Assembly (NCBI GenBank): GCA_030673955.1
Contig: DAOVBF010000105.1
Location: forward strand, 1-5,486
Origin: Deltaproteobacteria bacterium
GTDB taxonomy: Bacteria; Myxococcota_A; UBA9160; SZUA-336
Length of the DNA stretch: 5,486 nt
Direction: 5' to 3'
Numbering within the stretch: the stretch's first letter is position 1; every line of letters starts with the position of its first letter. Shown here in pieces: positions 1-5,486 of the stretch. The notes below the pieces were generated by a model. The model had not been told where the DNA came from and searched no databases. It saw only the letters and a program-made list of their open reading frames with translations. A program made the position numbers and the translations under genes.

Positions 1-975
1 TACATGGCGCGCGCGGCCTTCGTCGTGGATCGCGTGATGGGCTGGGTGGGCCTGCAGGGGCGCTGCTTCGTCTCACTGCTCTCCTCCTACGCGTGCGCGA
101 TTCCCGGGATCATGGCCGCGCGTACGGTCCCCTCGCCCCGCGATCGCCTGGCCACCATTCTGGTGGCGCCGTTCATGACCTGCTCGGCGCGGCTCCCGCT
201 CTACACGCTCCTGATCGCGGCATTCGTGCCCGCGAAGTCGGTGCTGGGGCCGCTCGGACTCCAGGGGCTGGTGATGCTCGGGCTCTACCTGCTGGGCGTG
301 CTTACGGCGCTCGGCTCGGCAGCGTTATTCAAGTCGACGCTGCTCCGCGGGAGGATCGCCACTTTTTACCTGGAGCTCCCCCCGTACCGCATTCCCACCG
401 CTCGCCTGCTCACGACGCAGGTCTGGCGCAGCGTCCACGCCTTCATCAAGCGCGCGGGCACGCTCATCCTCGCGGCCTCCATGATCGTCTGGGCGATGCT
501 CTCCTTCCCGCGCGTTCCCGTCGATCCGAATCTTTCGCAGGGCGCACAGGCCCAGGCCCAGCTCCACGGCAGTGTGGCAGCGCAGATCGGCCGGGCGCTC
601 GAGCCCGCGATCGAGCCGCTGGGATTCGACTGGAGAATCGGAATCGGCCTGGTCGGCAGCCTCGCCGCGCGCGAGGTGATCGTGGCGACGCTCGCGCAGA
701 TCTACGCGGTCGGGGATGCCGATGACTTCGACGGGCTGCGCAGGGCGCTCGCTGAAGACCAGAACCCGCAGACAGGGGAGCCCGGCTTCACCCTTGCGAC
801 GGCCCTCGCGCTGCTGGTCTTCTTCGTTTTTGCGCTGCAGTGCACGTCGACCATCGCCGTCATGGCGCGTGAGACCGGCAGCTGGCGCTGGCCGGCGATC
901 GCCTTCGGCTACATGTTCGTACTGGCGTACGGCGCCAGCTTCGTGACGTACCGCCTCGCAACTGCTTTCCTATGA
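1..975 (+). CDS. feoB: Ferrous iron transport protein B, C-terminal part (5' end outside window)
   Basis: FeoB is the inner-membrane Fe(II) permease with an N-terminal cytosolic G domain; only the end of its membrane domain is visible. The codon before the ATG at 4 is TAC, giving YMARAAF, the family's conserved GYMARAAF segment, so that ATG is internal and the gene enters from the left edge. Counting from it, family hallmarks are SYACAIPGIMAAR (residues 28-40, Gate domain), the Cys-containing FMTCSARLPLY (57-67), the ELPPYRIP loop (124-131) and SLAAREVIVATLAQIY (219-234). Hydrophobic stretches near 85-110, 152-168, 268-290 and 303-321 suit membrane helices. About 324 codons remain of a family length near 700 or more. 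No feoC follows; a GH84 gene starts 4 bases after the TGA. No disruption is seen, and the identification is firm. Confidence 0.95.
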   Translation, partial: YMARAAFVVDRVMGWVGLQGRCFVSLLSSYACAIPGIMAARTVPSPRDRLATILVAPFMTCSARLPLYTLLIAAFVPAKSVLGPLGLQGLVMLGLYLLGVLTALGSAALFKSTLLRGRIATFYLELPPYRIPTARLLTTQVWRSVHAFIKRAGTLILAASMIVWAMLSFPRVPVDPNLSQGAQAQAQLHGSVAAQIGRALEPAIEPLGFDWRIGIGLVGSLAAREVIVATLAQIYAVGDADDFDGLRRALAEDQNPQTGEPGFTLATALALLVFFVFALQCTSTIAVMARETGSWRWPAIAFGYMFVLAYGASFVTYRLATAFL

Positions 976-979
976 GGCG

Positions 980-1690
980 ATGGAGGGCTTCCGCCACCGC
1001 GGCGTGATCGAGGGCTTCTACGGCCCGCCATGGTCTCACCGCGATCGAATCTGGCTGATCGAGCGTATGGGCGGCTGGGGGATGAACCGCTACGTCTACG
1101 CCCCCAAAGACGATCCCCTGCACCTGGCACGCTGGCGCGATCCCTACCCAGCGGGGACACTGCGTGAATTCGCGAACCTGATCGAGTCCGGCGCGCGCGT
1201 GGGCGTAAAGGTGGGCTTCGCCGTCTCTCCCGGGCATTCAATTCGCTACGCGTCGGCTGAGGATCGCCGTGCGCTCGTCGAGAAGTTCCAGGTTTTTCGC
1301 GGGCTCGGCTCGGACTTCATCACGCTCGCGCTCGACGATGTGCCCTCCTCACTGGTTCACGAGGAAGACCGCCAGGCCTTCGCGACGCTCGCCGAGGCGC
1401 ACGTTGCGCTGGCGCTCGAGGTGCACGCCGCACTCGGCCCCGAGGTGGTCTTCTGCGTAGTTCCGACGGACTATCTGGGTGTCGAGCCCAGCGACTACCT
1501 CGAGACGCTGGGCGCGGGACTCGACCCGAACGTAGAGGTGGCCTGGACGGGCCGCACCGTGATCAGCCCCAGCGTCACGTGCGAGGAGGCGGCGCAACGG
1601 GCGGCAACGCTGAGGCGGCGCGTTCTCATGTGGGACAACGTGCCCGTGGCCGACGGACCCATGCGCTCCATGCTGCACCTCGGCCCGTAG
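980..1690 (+). CDS. GH84 beta-N-acetylglucosaminidase (O-GlcNAcase-like), catalytic half ending at an in-frame TAG
   Basis: GH84 enzymes remove beta-linked N-acetylglucosamine by substrate-assisted catalysis. The opening RGVIEGFYGPPWSHRDR (residues 7-23) and YVYAPKDDP (38-46) are family hallmarks. The paired catalytic aspartates are D119-D120 in LALDDVP: one orients the acetamido group, the other is the acid/base. WTG (189-191) and WDN (218-220) match substrate-contacting segments of human OGA, recalled from memory, as does K43. ATG 980 is the only good start: an in-frame TGA lies upstream at 944-946, and GAGG sits just before the ATG at 974-977. The gene begins 4 bases after feoB, so it is probably co-transcribed with it. 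The reading frame stops at TAG 1688-1690 after LHLGP, then stays open to 2437; read through it would give 485 residues. No signal peptide is visible, suggesting a cytosolic enzyme. Whether this half folds alone is unknown. Confidence 0.88.
   Translation: MEGFRHRGVIEGFYGPPWSHRDRIWLIERMGGWGMNRYVYAPKDDPLHLARWRDPYPAGTLREFANLIESGARVGVKVGFAVSPGHSIRYASAEDRRALVEKFQVFRGLGSDFITLALDDVPSSLVHEEDRQAFATLAEAHVALALEVHAALGPEVVFCVVPTDYLGVEPSDYLETLGAGLDPNVEVAWTGRTVISPSVTCEEAAQRAATLRRRVLMWDNVPVADGPMRSMLHLGP
1688..1690 (+). other. In-frame amber codon interrupting the GH84 gene
   Basis: TAG falls between LHLGP and VGRDREL without any change of frame on either side. In human OGA the equivalent segment reads LGPYKGR (from memory), so the stop replaces a position expected to be tyrosine or another aromatic. 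TAC to TAG, or TGG to TAG, is a single-base change. TAG appears to be a normal stop in this genome, since the exonuclease gene at 2586 also ends with it. Candidates are a recent nonsense mutation, a sequencing or assembly error, or translational readthrough. Confidence 0.85.
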
Positions 1691-2437
1691 GTGGGCCGGG
1701 ATCGGGAGCTTGCCGAGTACGTGAGCGGGATCCTGCTCAACCCGATGGCCCAAGTGCGGGCCTCGGCCATTGTGCTCCGTACAGCGGCGGCGTATCTCCA
1801 TGACCCACGTAGCTACGATCCCGAGGCGGCCTGGAAGGAGGCTCTGGAAGAGGCGGGGGAGGGAGATCCGGAGGGGCTGGAGCTCTTCGCCCGTGCGCAC
1901 CGTTTCTCACCGCTCTGGCCCGACGATCGCGAGCAGGCGCTGGAGTCAGGGCTCGAACGGCTGCGCCAGGCGGTGGATGCGGGCGGGGATCCGAGCGGTG
2001 TCTTGGCCGAGCTGCGTGAGCTCATCGAAGAGCGCCTCGAGGTCGGGGAGCGGGTCCGCAAGGGCATGCGGGATACCCGTCTCATTGCGGAGATCGCGCC
2101 CTGGCTGGCTTCCCACCGTCGGGAAACCCGCCGCATCGAGGCTGCACTCCAGCTGCTCGAAACGCTCTTCGCGCCCGGACCGCGGAGCGCGAAGATGTTC
2201 GCTTTCTTCGGCTTCGAGGGCCGTCTCGCGTTGGAGCCGGAGACCGGCAAGACGAGCTACGGCCCGAGGCGTGTCCTCTACCCCCAGCTTGCTTCCATGC
2301 ATGACGAGTCGATGAGCCTGGGTCAAGATCCCGCCCTCATCCAGAATCGCTGTCTTGCAGACGAGTTCGTGAGCTTGGCCGAAGGGCTCGTTCTCTCCCG
2401 ACTGGGCGCCCGGCCCCGCGCTGCGCTCAAGCGATGA
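1691..2437 (+). pseudogene. GH84 C-terminal helical domain, in-frame continuation after the amber codon
   Basis: This 249-codon stretch continues the upstream GH84 gene in the same frame and ends at TGA 2435-2437. Its first part, VGRDRELAEYVSGILLNPMA, is the family segment joining the TIM barrel to the helical bundle. The rest is rich in charged amphipathic helices, fitting the alpha-helical C-terminal domain of GH84 enzymes. It could formally begin at GTG 1691, directly after the stop, but no Shine-Dalgarno-like sequence precedes that codon, so independent translation looks poor; stop-restart coupling on UAG-GUG remains possible. It contains no active-site residues. There are no further stops or frameshifts, so the break is either recent or not real. 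Together 980-2437 should be treated as one broken or recoded gene. The last 80 or so residues (AKMFAFFGFEG onward) I do not recognise specifically. Confidence 0.75.
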
Positions 2438-2460
2438 GCTCGAGTATTCGCTGGGGCGGT

Positions 2461-2477
2461 CACTAGCGGGGTATCGG
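2461..2477 (+). repeat. 17-bp direct repeat, left copy
   Basis: The sequence cactagcggggtatcgg recurs at 2548-2564 as cactagccgggcatcgg, matching at 15 of 17 positions in the same orientation, with 70 bases between the copies. Both lie in the intergenic stretch between the convergent GH84 and exonuclease genes. They could mark the ends of a small inserted element or one and a fraction copies of an 87-bp tandem unit. Confidence 0.6.
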
Positions 2478-2493
2478 CGCGGGCGGCCGCGCC
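2476..2493 (+). terminator. Perfect 7-bp GC hairpin in convergent intergenic region
   Basis: GGCGCGG (2476-2482) pairs perfectly with CCGCGCC (2487-2493) around the loop GCGG. It lies 38 bases after the GH84 stop codon and could end or stabilise that transcript. No run of T follows on either strand, so it is not a classical intrinsic terminator. Strand assignment is by position only, because the hairpin forms in RNA from either strand. Confidence 0.35.
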
Positions 2494-2526
2494 TGCCCGC
2501 CTCCGCTCGGCTGCGCCTCGCTGCGC

Positions 2527-2544
2527 GCGCTGCTAACGCAGCGC
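2527..2544 (-). terminator. Perfect 7-bp hairpin with TAAC loop, downstream of the exonuclease gene
   Basis: GCGCTGC (2527-2533) pairs perfectly with GCAGCGC (2538-2544) around TAAC. On the - strand it begins 41 bases after the exonuclease stop and could serve as that operon's 3' end. There is no T-run, so the termination role is uncertain. It may equally be the structured core of a dispersed extragenic repeat together with the hairpin at 2476-2493. Confidence 0.35.
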
Positions 2545-2547
2545 TTG

Positions 2548-2564
2548 CACTAGCCGGGCATCGG
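2548..2564 (+). repeat. 17-bp direct repeat, right copy
   Basis: This is the partner of the copy at 2461-2477, differing at two positions (c for g, c for t). It directly follows the second hairpin (2527-2544). Between the copies lie short degenerate ctcggctgcgc and ctcgctgcgc repeats. No ORF with family resemblance lies between the copies. Confidence 0.6.
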
Positions 2565-2585
2565 TGGGCAAAGCCAGCCGAGTCT

Positions 2586-3269
2586 CTAGGACAAGGACTT
2601 ATGGGGGGGATGGCGTTTGATGGAGAGCGGTCGGTCGGGCGGTAGGAAGACACGGTCGCCGTGGTCCTCGCGGATCATCTCCATCATCGGCACGAGGATC
2701 CGGCCCAGGATCTTCACGTCATCGAGGGCGTCGTGCCGGCGCAGGCCGGTGGTGTCGACCTGGAAACGCTGGATGAGGGCAGTGGTGCTCCAGCGCCCCT
2801 CCGGTTCCCCCAGGAGCGCCGTTGCCAGCACGATCGAATCGAGAATCGCGGGGAGCGTCTTCGGCAGCTTGTGGCGTGCGAGCTCGGCCTCGAGCAACGG
2901 CACGTCGAACTCGAAGACGCTCTGACCTATCCAGAACGCCGAGCCTCGAGCCGCCTGCTTGCAGCCTCCCCACGCCTCGGGAAACGGCGGCGCGTCCTTC
3001 AGCTTCTCCAGCGTGAGGCCCGTGAGCTCCTCGACTTCCCTGGATATCTCGACATCGTCGCCGGGGTTGACGAGCTGCACGAAGGACTCGTTCTCGAGAA
3101 TCCGTCCTCCCTCGATCGGAAGGCCCGCAATCTGGGTGACGCGGTCTCGCGTCGTGTCGAGACCCGTGGCCTCCAGGTCGAAGACCCAGAGCCGGAGCGT
3201 CGAGAAGGCCTCGATCTCGAGGTCGGAGACCGCATAACGATCGTCCGAGACGGGCTGAATGTGCAGCAT
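2586..3269 (-). CDS. DnaQ-like (DEDDh) 3'-5' exonuclease
   Basis: This 227-residue protein has the three Exo motifs of the DnaQ/RNase T superfamily. Exo I is FDLEATGLD with D31 and E33, Exo II is IGQSVFEFDVPLLE with D122, and Exo III is RRHDALDDVKI with H179 and D184, giving the DEDDh set that binds two metal ions and removes 3' nucleotides. Exo II has GQS where many relatives have a His-Asn pair. Polymerase or helicase domains are absent, so it is a stand-alone exonuclease of unproven DNA or RNA preference. It ends in TAG. ATG 3269 lies 8 bases after the nucleotidase stop with no strong ribosome site. An in-frame TTG at 3281 has GGAG (3291-3294) nine bases ahead and overlaps the upstream TGA by 4 bases (TTGA); it would add four residues and is a real alternative. 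It is the last gene of the - strand cluster. Confidence 0.88.
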   Translation of the reverse strand: MLHIQPVSDDRYAVSDLEIEAFSTLRLWVFDLEATGLDTTRDRVTQIAGLPIEGGRILENESFVQLVNPGDDVEISREVEELTGLTLEKLKDAPPFPEAWGGCKQAARGSAFWIGQSVFEFDVPLLEAELARHKLPKTLPAILDSIVLATALLGEPEGRWSTTALIQRFQVDTTGLRRHDALDDVKILGRILVPMMEMIREDHGDRVFLPPDRPLSIKRHPPHKSLS

Positions 3270-3277
3270 CGGGTGCT

Positions 3278-4072
3278 TCAAAGTGATTCGCTCCGCTCGC
3301 GAAAGGCAGCGACAAGCTGGTGGGGACCTGCCGCCATCAGCGGTTGCAGGAGAGTATCGGCCTGGTTGTAGATCCGCTCGCCTTGCGCCAGCGTCACGAA
3401 GGTGCCGCCTGCCTCGCGCACCAGCAGGTCCCCCGCGCAGACGTCCCATTCGTTCTTGGGTGCGGCCGAGATCCACAGATCCCCGCGTCCGGCGGCGATC
3501 AGGGCCAGCTTGAGCGCCACCGAGCCGATCGGCCGGACCGCCCCGAAGAGCGCCTTGTACGCATCCATCTGCCCTCGGCCCATTTCCGTCCGACTCGAGA
3601 GGACCACCGCCTCGTCGAGTCGCCCGACCCGCGAGACCTGAACGGGCTCGTTCCCCAGGTGCGCACCCGAGCCACGGGCGCCCCAGAAGCACTCCTGCGT
3701 GACCGGCTGGAGTACGACGCCCAGTACCGGTACTCCGCGCACACTGAGGCCGATCGAGACAGCGAACTCCGGGATCGCCTGGATGAACTCCTTGGTTCCG
3801 TCGAGCGGGTCGATGATCCAGAGCCGCTCGGCACGTAGACGCTCGGGTGAGTCGCGGGTCTCCTCCGAGAGGATGGCGTCTTCGGAAAACGCCTCGAGCA
3901 GGATGCGTCTGATCGCCTCGTTCGCCTCGAGGTCGGCGCGGGTCACGGGGTTGTCCTCGGACTTGTCCCAGCTCTCGCGTTGGGTCTGGCAGTGGCGCGC
4001 AATGATCTCGCCCGCGGCCTGCGCCGCGTCCCGGGCTACAGCGACCTCGCGCTCGAACTCGACGATCCTCAA
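3278..4072 (-). CDS. cysQ: 3'(2'),5'-bisphosphate nucleotidase, CysQ-like (inositol monophosphatase superfamily)
   Basis: CysQ hydrolyses 3'-phosphoadenosine 5'-phosphate (pAp) to AMP and phosphate, clearing a by-product of sulfate activation and of phosphopantetheine transfer that inhibits small-RNA nucleases. Of 264 residues, metal ligands of the Mg-dependent, lithium-sensitive superfamily are visible: E70-E71 in ILSEET, D88 and D91 in WIIDPLDGTKEF, and D210 in NEWDVCAGDLLVREAGG. GSVALKL (183-189) is also conserved. Lys-Glu after DPLDGT is typical of CysQ rather than of inositol monophosphatases, which usually have Thr-Asn. I chose TTG 4072 because GGAGGAG lies just upstream and the protein then starts at the usual family N-terminus. 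An in-frame GTG at 4126 would add 18 unconserved residues without a ribosome site. It sits 90 bases after recQ and directly before the exonuclease. Activity on other sugar phosphates cannot be excluded. Confidence 0.87.
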   Translation of the reverse strand: MRIVEFEREVAVARDAAQAAGEIIARHCQTQRESWDKSEDNPVTRADLEANEAIRRILLEAFSEDAILSEETRDSPERLRAERLWIIDPLDGTKEFIQAIPEFAVSIGLSVRGVPVLGVVLQPVTQECFWGARGSGAHLGNEPVQVSRVGRLDEAVVLSSRTEMGRGQMDAYKALFGAVRPIGSVALKLALIAAGRGDLWISAAPKNEWDVCAGDLLVREAGGTFVTLAQGERIYNQADTLLQPLMAAGPHQLVAAFRERSESL

Positions 4073-4074
4073 GG

Positions 4075-4081
4075 CTCCTCC
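4075..4081 (-). promoter_or_regulatory. Shine-Dalgarno site of the cysQ-like gene
   Basis: The - strand reads GGAGGAG, followed by CC and then TTG at 4072. The GGAGG core is 4 bases from the start codon, which is close but usable. It is the clearest ribosome site in the window and favours the TTG at 4072 over the GTG at 4126. Confidence 0.6.
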
Positions 4082-4146
4082 AGCCAGGGGCGTGCAGCTC
4101 GGCCGCCTCTTCGGCCAAGCAGCCACAGAATTCGCGGGTGCCGCAC

Positions 4147-4162
4147 GCTCACTTCCGTGAGC
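4147..4162 (-). other. Hairpin directly after the recQ stop codon
   Basis: GCTCAC (4147-4152) and GTGAGC (4157-4162) pair perfectly around a 4-base loop, immediately 3' of the recQ TGA on the - strand. The overlapping 4157-4166 is also a perfect 10-bp palindrome, GTGAGCTCAC, which includes the stop codon. No T-run follows, so it is unlikely to be a full terminator. It could slow exonucleases or partly attenuate transcription into the cysQ-like gene. Confidence 0.35.
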
Positions 4163-5486
4163 TCACCTCGTTGTGCGGCTCTTCGAGCGCCGCCGCCGCC
4201 GACGCAGTTTGGGCTCGCAGAGATCACAGACGCCGCAGGGCGTGGGTTCGGCATCCTCGAAGTAGCGCCGGATGGCCATCACGTGACACTCGGTCCCCGT
4301 GGCGTACTCGATCATTCCGTCGAGGCGCCGGCGATCCGTCGTACGACGCTCTTCGTTGCGGCGGCTGAGTAGCTGCACCGTATCCCGCTCGGGAAGCCTG
4401 CCGATCAGCCGAAACCCGGCGTCCTCTGCCGAGACGAGCCCGGCATCGCGGAGACCCTCGAGAACCGCCTTCGTACGCGTAACGCCGACCTCGGTCGACA
4501 TGGCGAGGACCGCGGCATCCACCGCCCTTCCGTCGGCGCTCCACGCGGCCAATCCCTCCACGACCTTCCGGATCTGCGAGCGGCTCGCGGGGCCCTCGGA
4601 AAGGAAATGCCGCTGGACCGAGAGGTCCTCCGGTAGCCAGAGCAGGATGCAGCGGGCGGCCAGGCCGTCGCGCCCGGCTCGCCCGGCCTCCTGAACGTAG
4701 GCCTCCAGGGATCCGGGAACTTGGTAGTGGATCACGTAGCGAATGTCGGGCTTGTCCACGCCCAGGCCGAAGGCGCTCGTTGCGATCATCACGATGCGTT
4801 TGCCCGACGACATGAAGCGCTTGTGCGCGTGGTCGCGCTCGGCTTTGGTGAGTCGTCCGTGGTAGATCTCGGCGGGGATGCGCGCCAGCTTGCACAGCGC
4901 ACCGAGCTCCTCGACCTCCTTCACCGTGGCGCAGTAGACGATCCCCGGACGGCGCAGGCGCCGTAGGAGCTGGATCAGCTCGCGCCGTTTCATGTCCTCG
5001 ACGTCGCAGTCGATGACCTCGAAGCGTAGATTGGGCCGGGTCACCGGTCGCACCACGACCACGGGGTCGCGCAGGCCGAGGCGCTTGACGATCTCTTCGC
5101 GAACCAGCGGAGGCGCTGTCGCGGTGAGGGCCAGGACCGTGGGCCGTCCGAGCTCGTCGGCCAGCGCGCCGAGCGCGAGGTACGAGGGACGGAAGTCGTG
5201 TCCCCACTCGGACACGCAGTGAGCCTCATCCACGACGAGCAACGAGACCAGGTGTCCGTTCAGACGTTTCTTGAAGCGCGACGCCGTCGCTCCTTCGGGC
5301 GTGATGAGGACGATCTTCTGCTCCCCGTCCTCGAGCAGCGTGAGCGCCTCCTCGCGCTGCGTCGCGGTGAGGGAGCTGTCGAGGCGCACCGTCTCCACTC
5401 CCCGCGCGCGGAGCTTCTCGAACTGGTCGCGAATCAACGCGATCAGCGGTGAGACCACGACGCTGAGACCCGGAAGGAGCAGGCTC
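4163..5486 (-). CDS. recQ: RecQ-family ATP-dependent DNA helicase (5' end outside window)
   Basis: RecQ helicases unwind DNA 3' to 5' in recombination and repair. The frame is open to the right edge and begins with [17 protein letters not shown], which is motif Ia; the Walker A (GKS) motif lies outside the window. Counting from the GTG at 5458, an internal codon, motif II DEAH is at 77-80 and runs into the RecQ-specific aromatic loop [14 protein letters not shown]. Motif III ALTATA is at 110-115, motif [19 protein letters not shown] at 228-245 and motif [12 protein letters not shown] at 256-265. A helix-rich, winged-helix-like segment (about 292-355) precedes the zinc-binding cysteines C391, C408, C411 and C414. 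The protein ends soon after in an arginine-rich tail. This lacks the post-zinc winged helix and HRDC domain of E. coli RecQ and is closer to short RecS-like forms. It leads the three-gene - strand cluster. Confidence 0.93.
   Translation of the reverse strand, partial: SLLLPGLSVVVSPLIALIRDQFEKLRARGVETVRLDSSLTATQREEALTLLEDGEQKIVLITPEGATASRFKKRLNGHLVSLLVVDEAHCVSEWGHDFRPSYLALGALADELGRPTVLALTATAPPLVREEIVKRLGLRDPVVVVRPVTRPNLRFEVIDCDVEDMKRRELIQLLRRLRRPGIVYCATVKEVEELGALCKLARIPAEIYHGRLTKAERDHAHKRFMSSGKRIVMIATSAFGLGVDKPDIRYVIHYQVPGSLEAYVQEAGRAGRDGLAARCILLWLPEDLSVQRHFLSEGPASRSQIRKVVEGLAAWSADGRAVDAAVLAMSTEVGVTRTKAVLEGLRDAGLVSAEDAGFRLIGRLPERDTVQLLSRRNEERRTTDRRRLDGMIEYATGTECHVMAIRRYFEDAEPTPCGVCDLCEPKLRRRRRRSKSRTTR

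Noticed and set aside
1688..1693. Pyrrolysine or genome-wide TAG recoding
   Set aside because: GH84 is not a known Pyl protein family, and TAG serves as an apparent normal stop for the exonuclease gene at 2586-2588.
2527..2564. Integron attC-like site suggested by ctaac and the nearby hairpin
   Set aside because: The flanking core does not fit the RYYYAAC/GTTRRRY consensus, and there is no integrase or cassette array in view.
1946..2653. A 235-codon - strand open frame crossing the intergenic region
   Set aside because: It is antisense to the GH84 C-terminal domain, is low-complexity and has no ribosome site or motif.
2661..3371. A 236-codon + strand open frame
   Set aside because: It is antisense to the exonuclease gene, whose catalytic motifs fix the coding strand; no recognisable domain.
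2586..4118. A 510-codon open frame on the - strand that would fuse a 283-residue extension to the exonuclease
   Set aside because: The extension runs in the wrong frame over the cysQ-like gene, is rich in Arg and Gly with no family motifs, and reflects the high GC content; the real gene starts near 3269.
3278..4126. GTG start at 4126 for the cysQ-like gene
   Set aside because: It has no upstream ribosome site and adds 18 residues unlike the family; TTG 4072 has GGAGGAG ahead of it.
4224..5207. A 327-codon - strand open frame
   Set aside because: It lies in another frame of the same strand inside recQ, has an Arg/Gly/Pro-rich composition and shows no motifs.

Overview
The window is a gene-dense piece of a high-GC (about two thirds G+C by eye) bacterial chromosome with strong G/C preference at third codon positions. 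It contains no rRNA, tRNA, CRISPR array, transposase or phage gene. The taxon cannot be fixed from the sequence. The gene content and composition would suit an uncultured deltaproteobacterium-like or Myxococcota-like lineage, but that is a guess.

Left half, + strand (1-2437). The window opens inside feoB, the ferrous iron permease; only the last 324 codons of the membrane domain are present. Four bases after its stop begins a glycoside hydrolase family 84 (beta-N-acetylglucosaminidase / O-GlcNAcase-like) gene. It is read as two consecutive pieces, 980-1690 and 1691-2437. They are in the same frame and are split only by one TAG codon, at a site where relatives carry an aromatic residue. The complete active site lies before the stop and the helical C-terminal domain after it.

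Middle (2438-2585). A 148-base intergenic stretch lies between convergent genes. It holds an imperfect 17-bp direct repeat (15/17) flanking a very GC-rich core with two perfect 7-bp hairpins, possibly a bidirectional transcription end or a dispersed extragenic repeat element.

Right half, - strand (5486 down to 2586). Three co-directional genes run recQ-type DNA helicase (5' end outside the window), then a CysQ-like 3'(2'),5'-bisphosphate nucleotidase, then a DnaQ-fold (DEDDh) 3'-5' exonuclease. The last two are separated by 8 bases or overlap by 4, depending on the start chosen. All three act on nucleic acids or nucleotides. The helicase plus 3'-5' exonuclease pair recalls the two activities fused in the eukaryotic WRN protein, though this parallel is inference. 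The promoter of this probable operon lies beyond the right edge.

I see no clear undescribed system. The observations most worth following are the lone in-frame amber codon in the GH84 gene, the repeat and hairpin element at 2461-2564, and the helicase/nucleotidase/exonuclease cluster.
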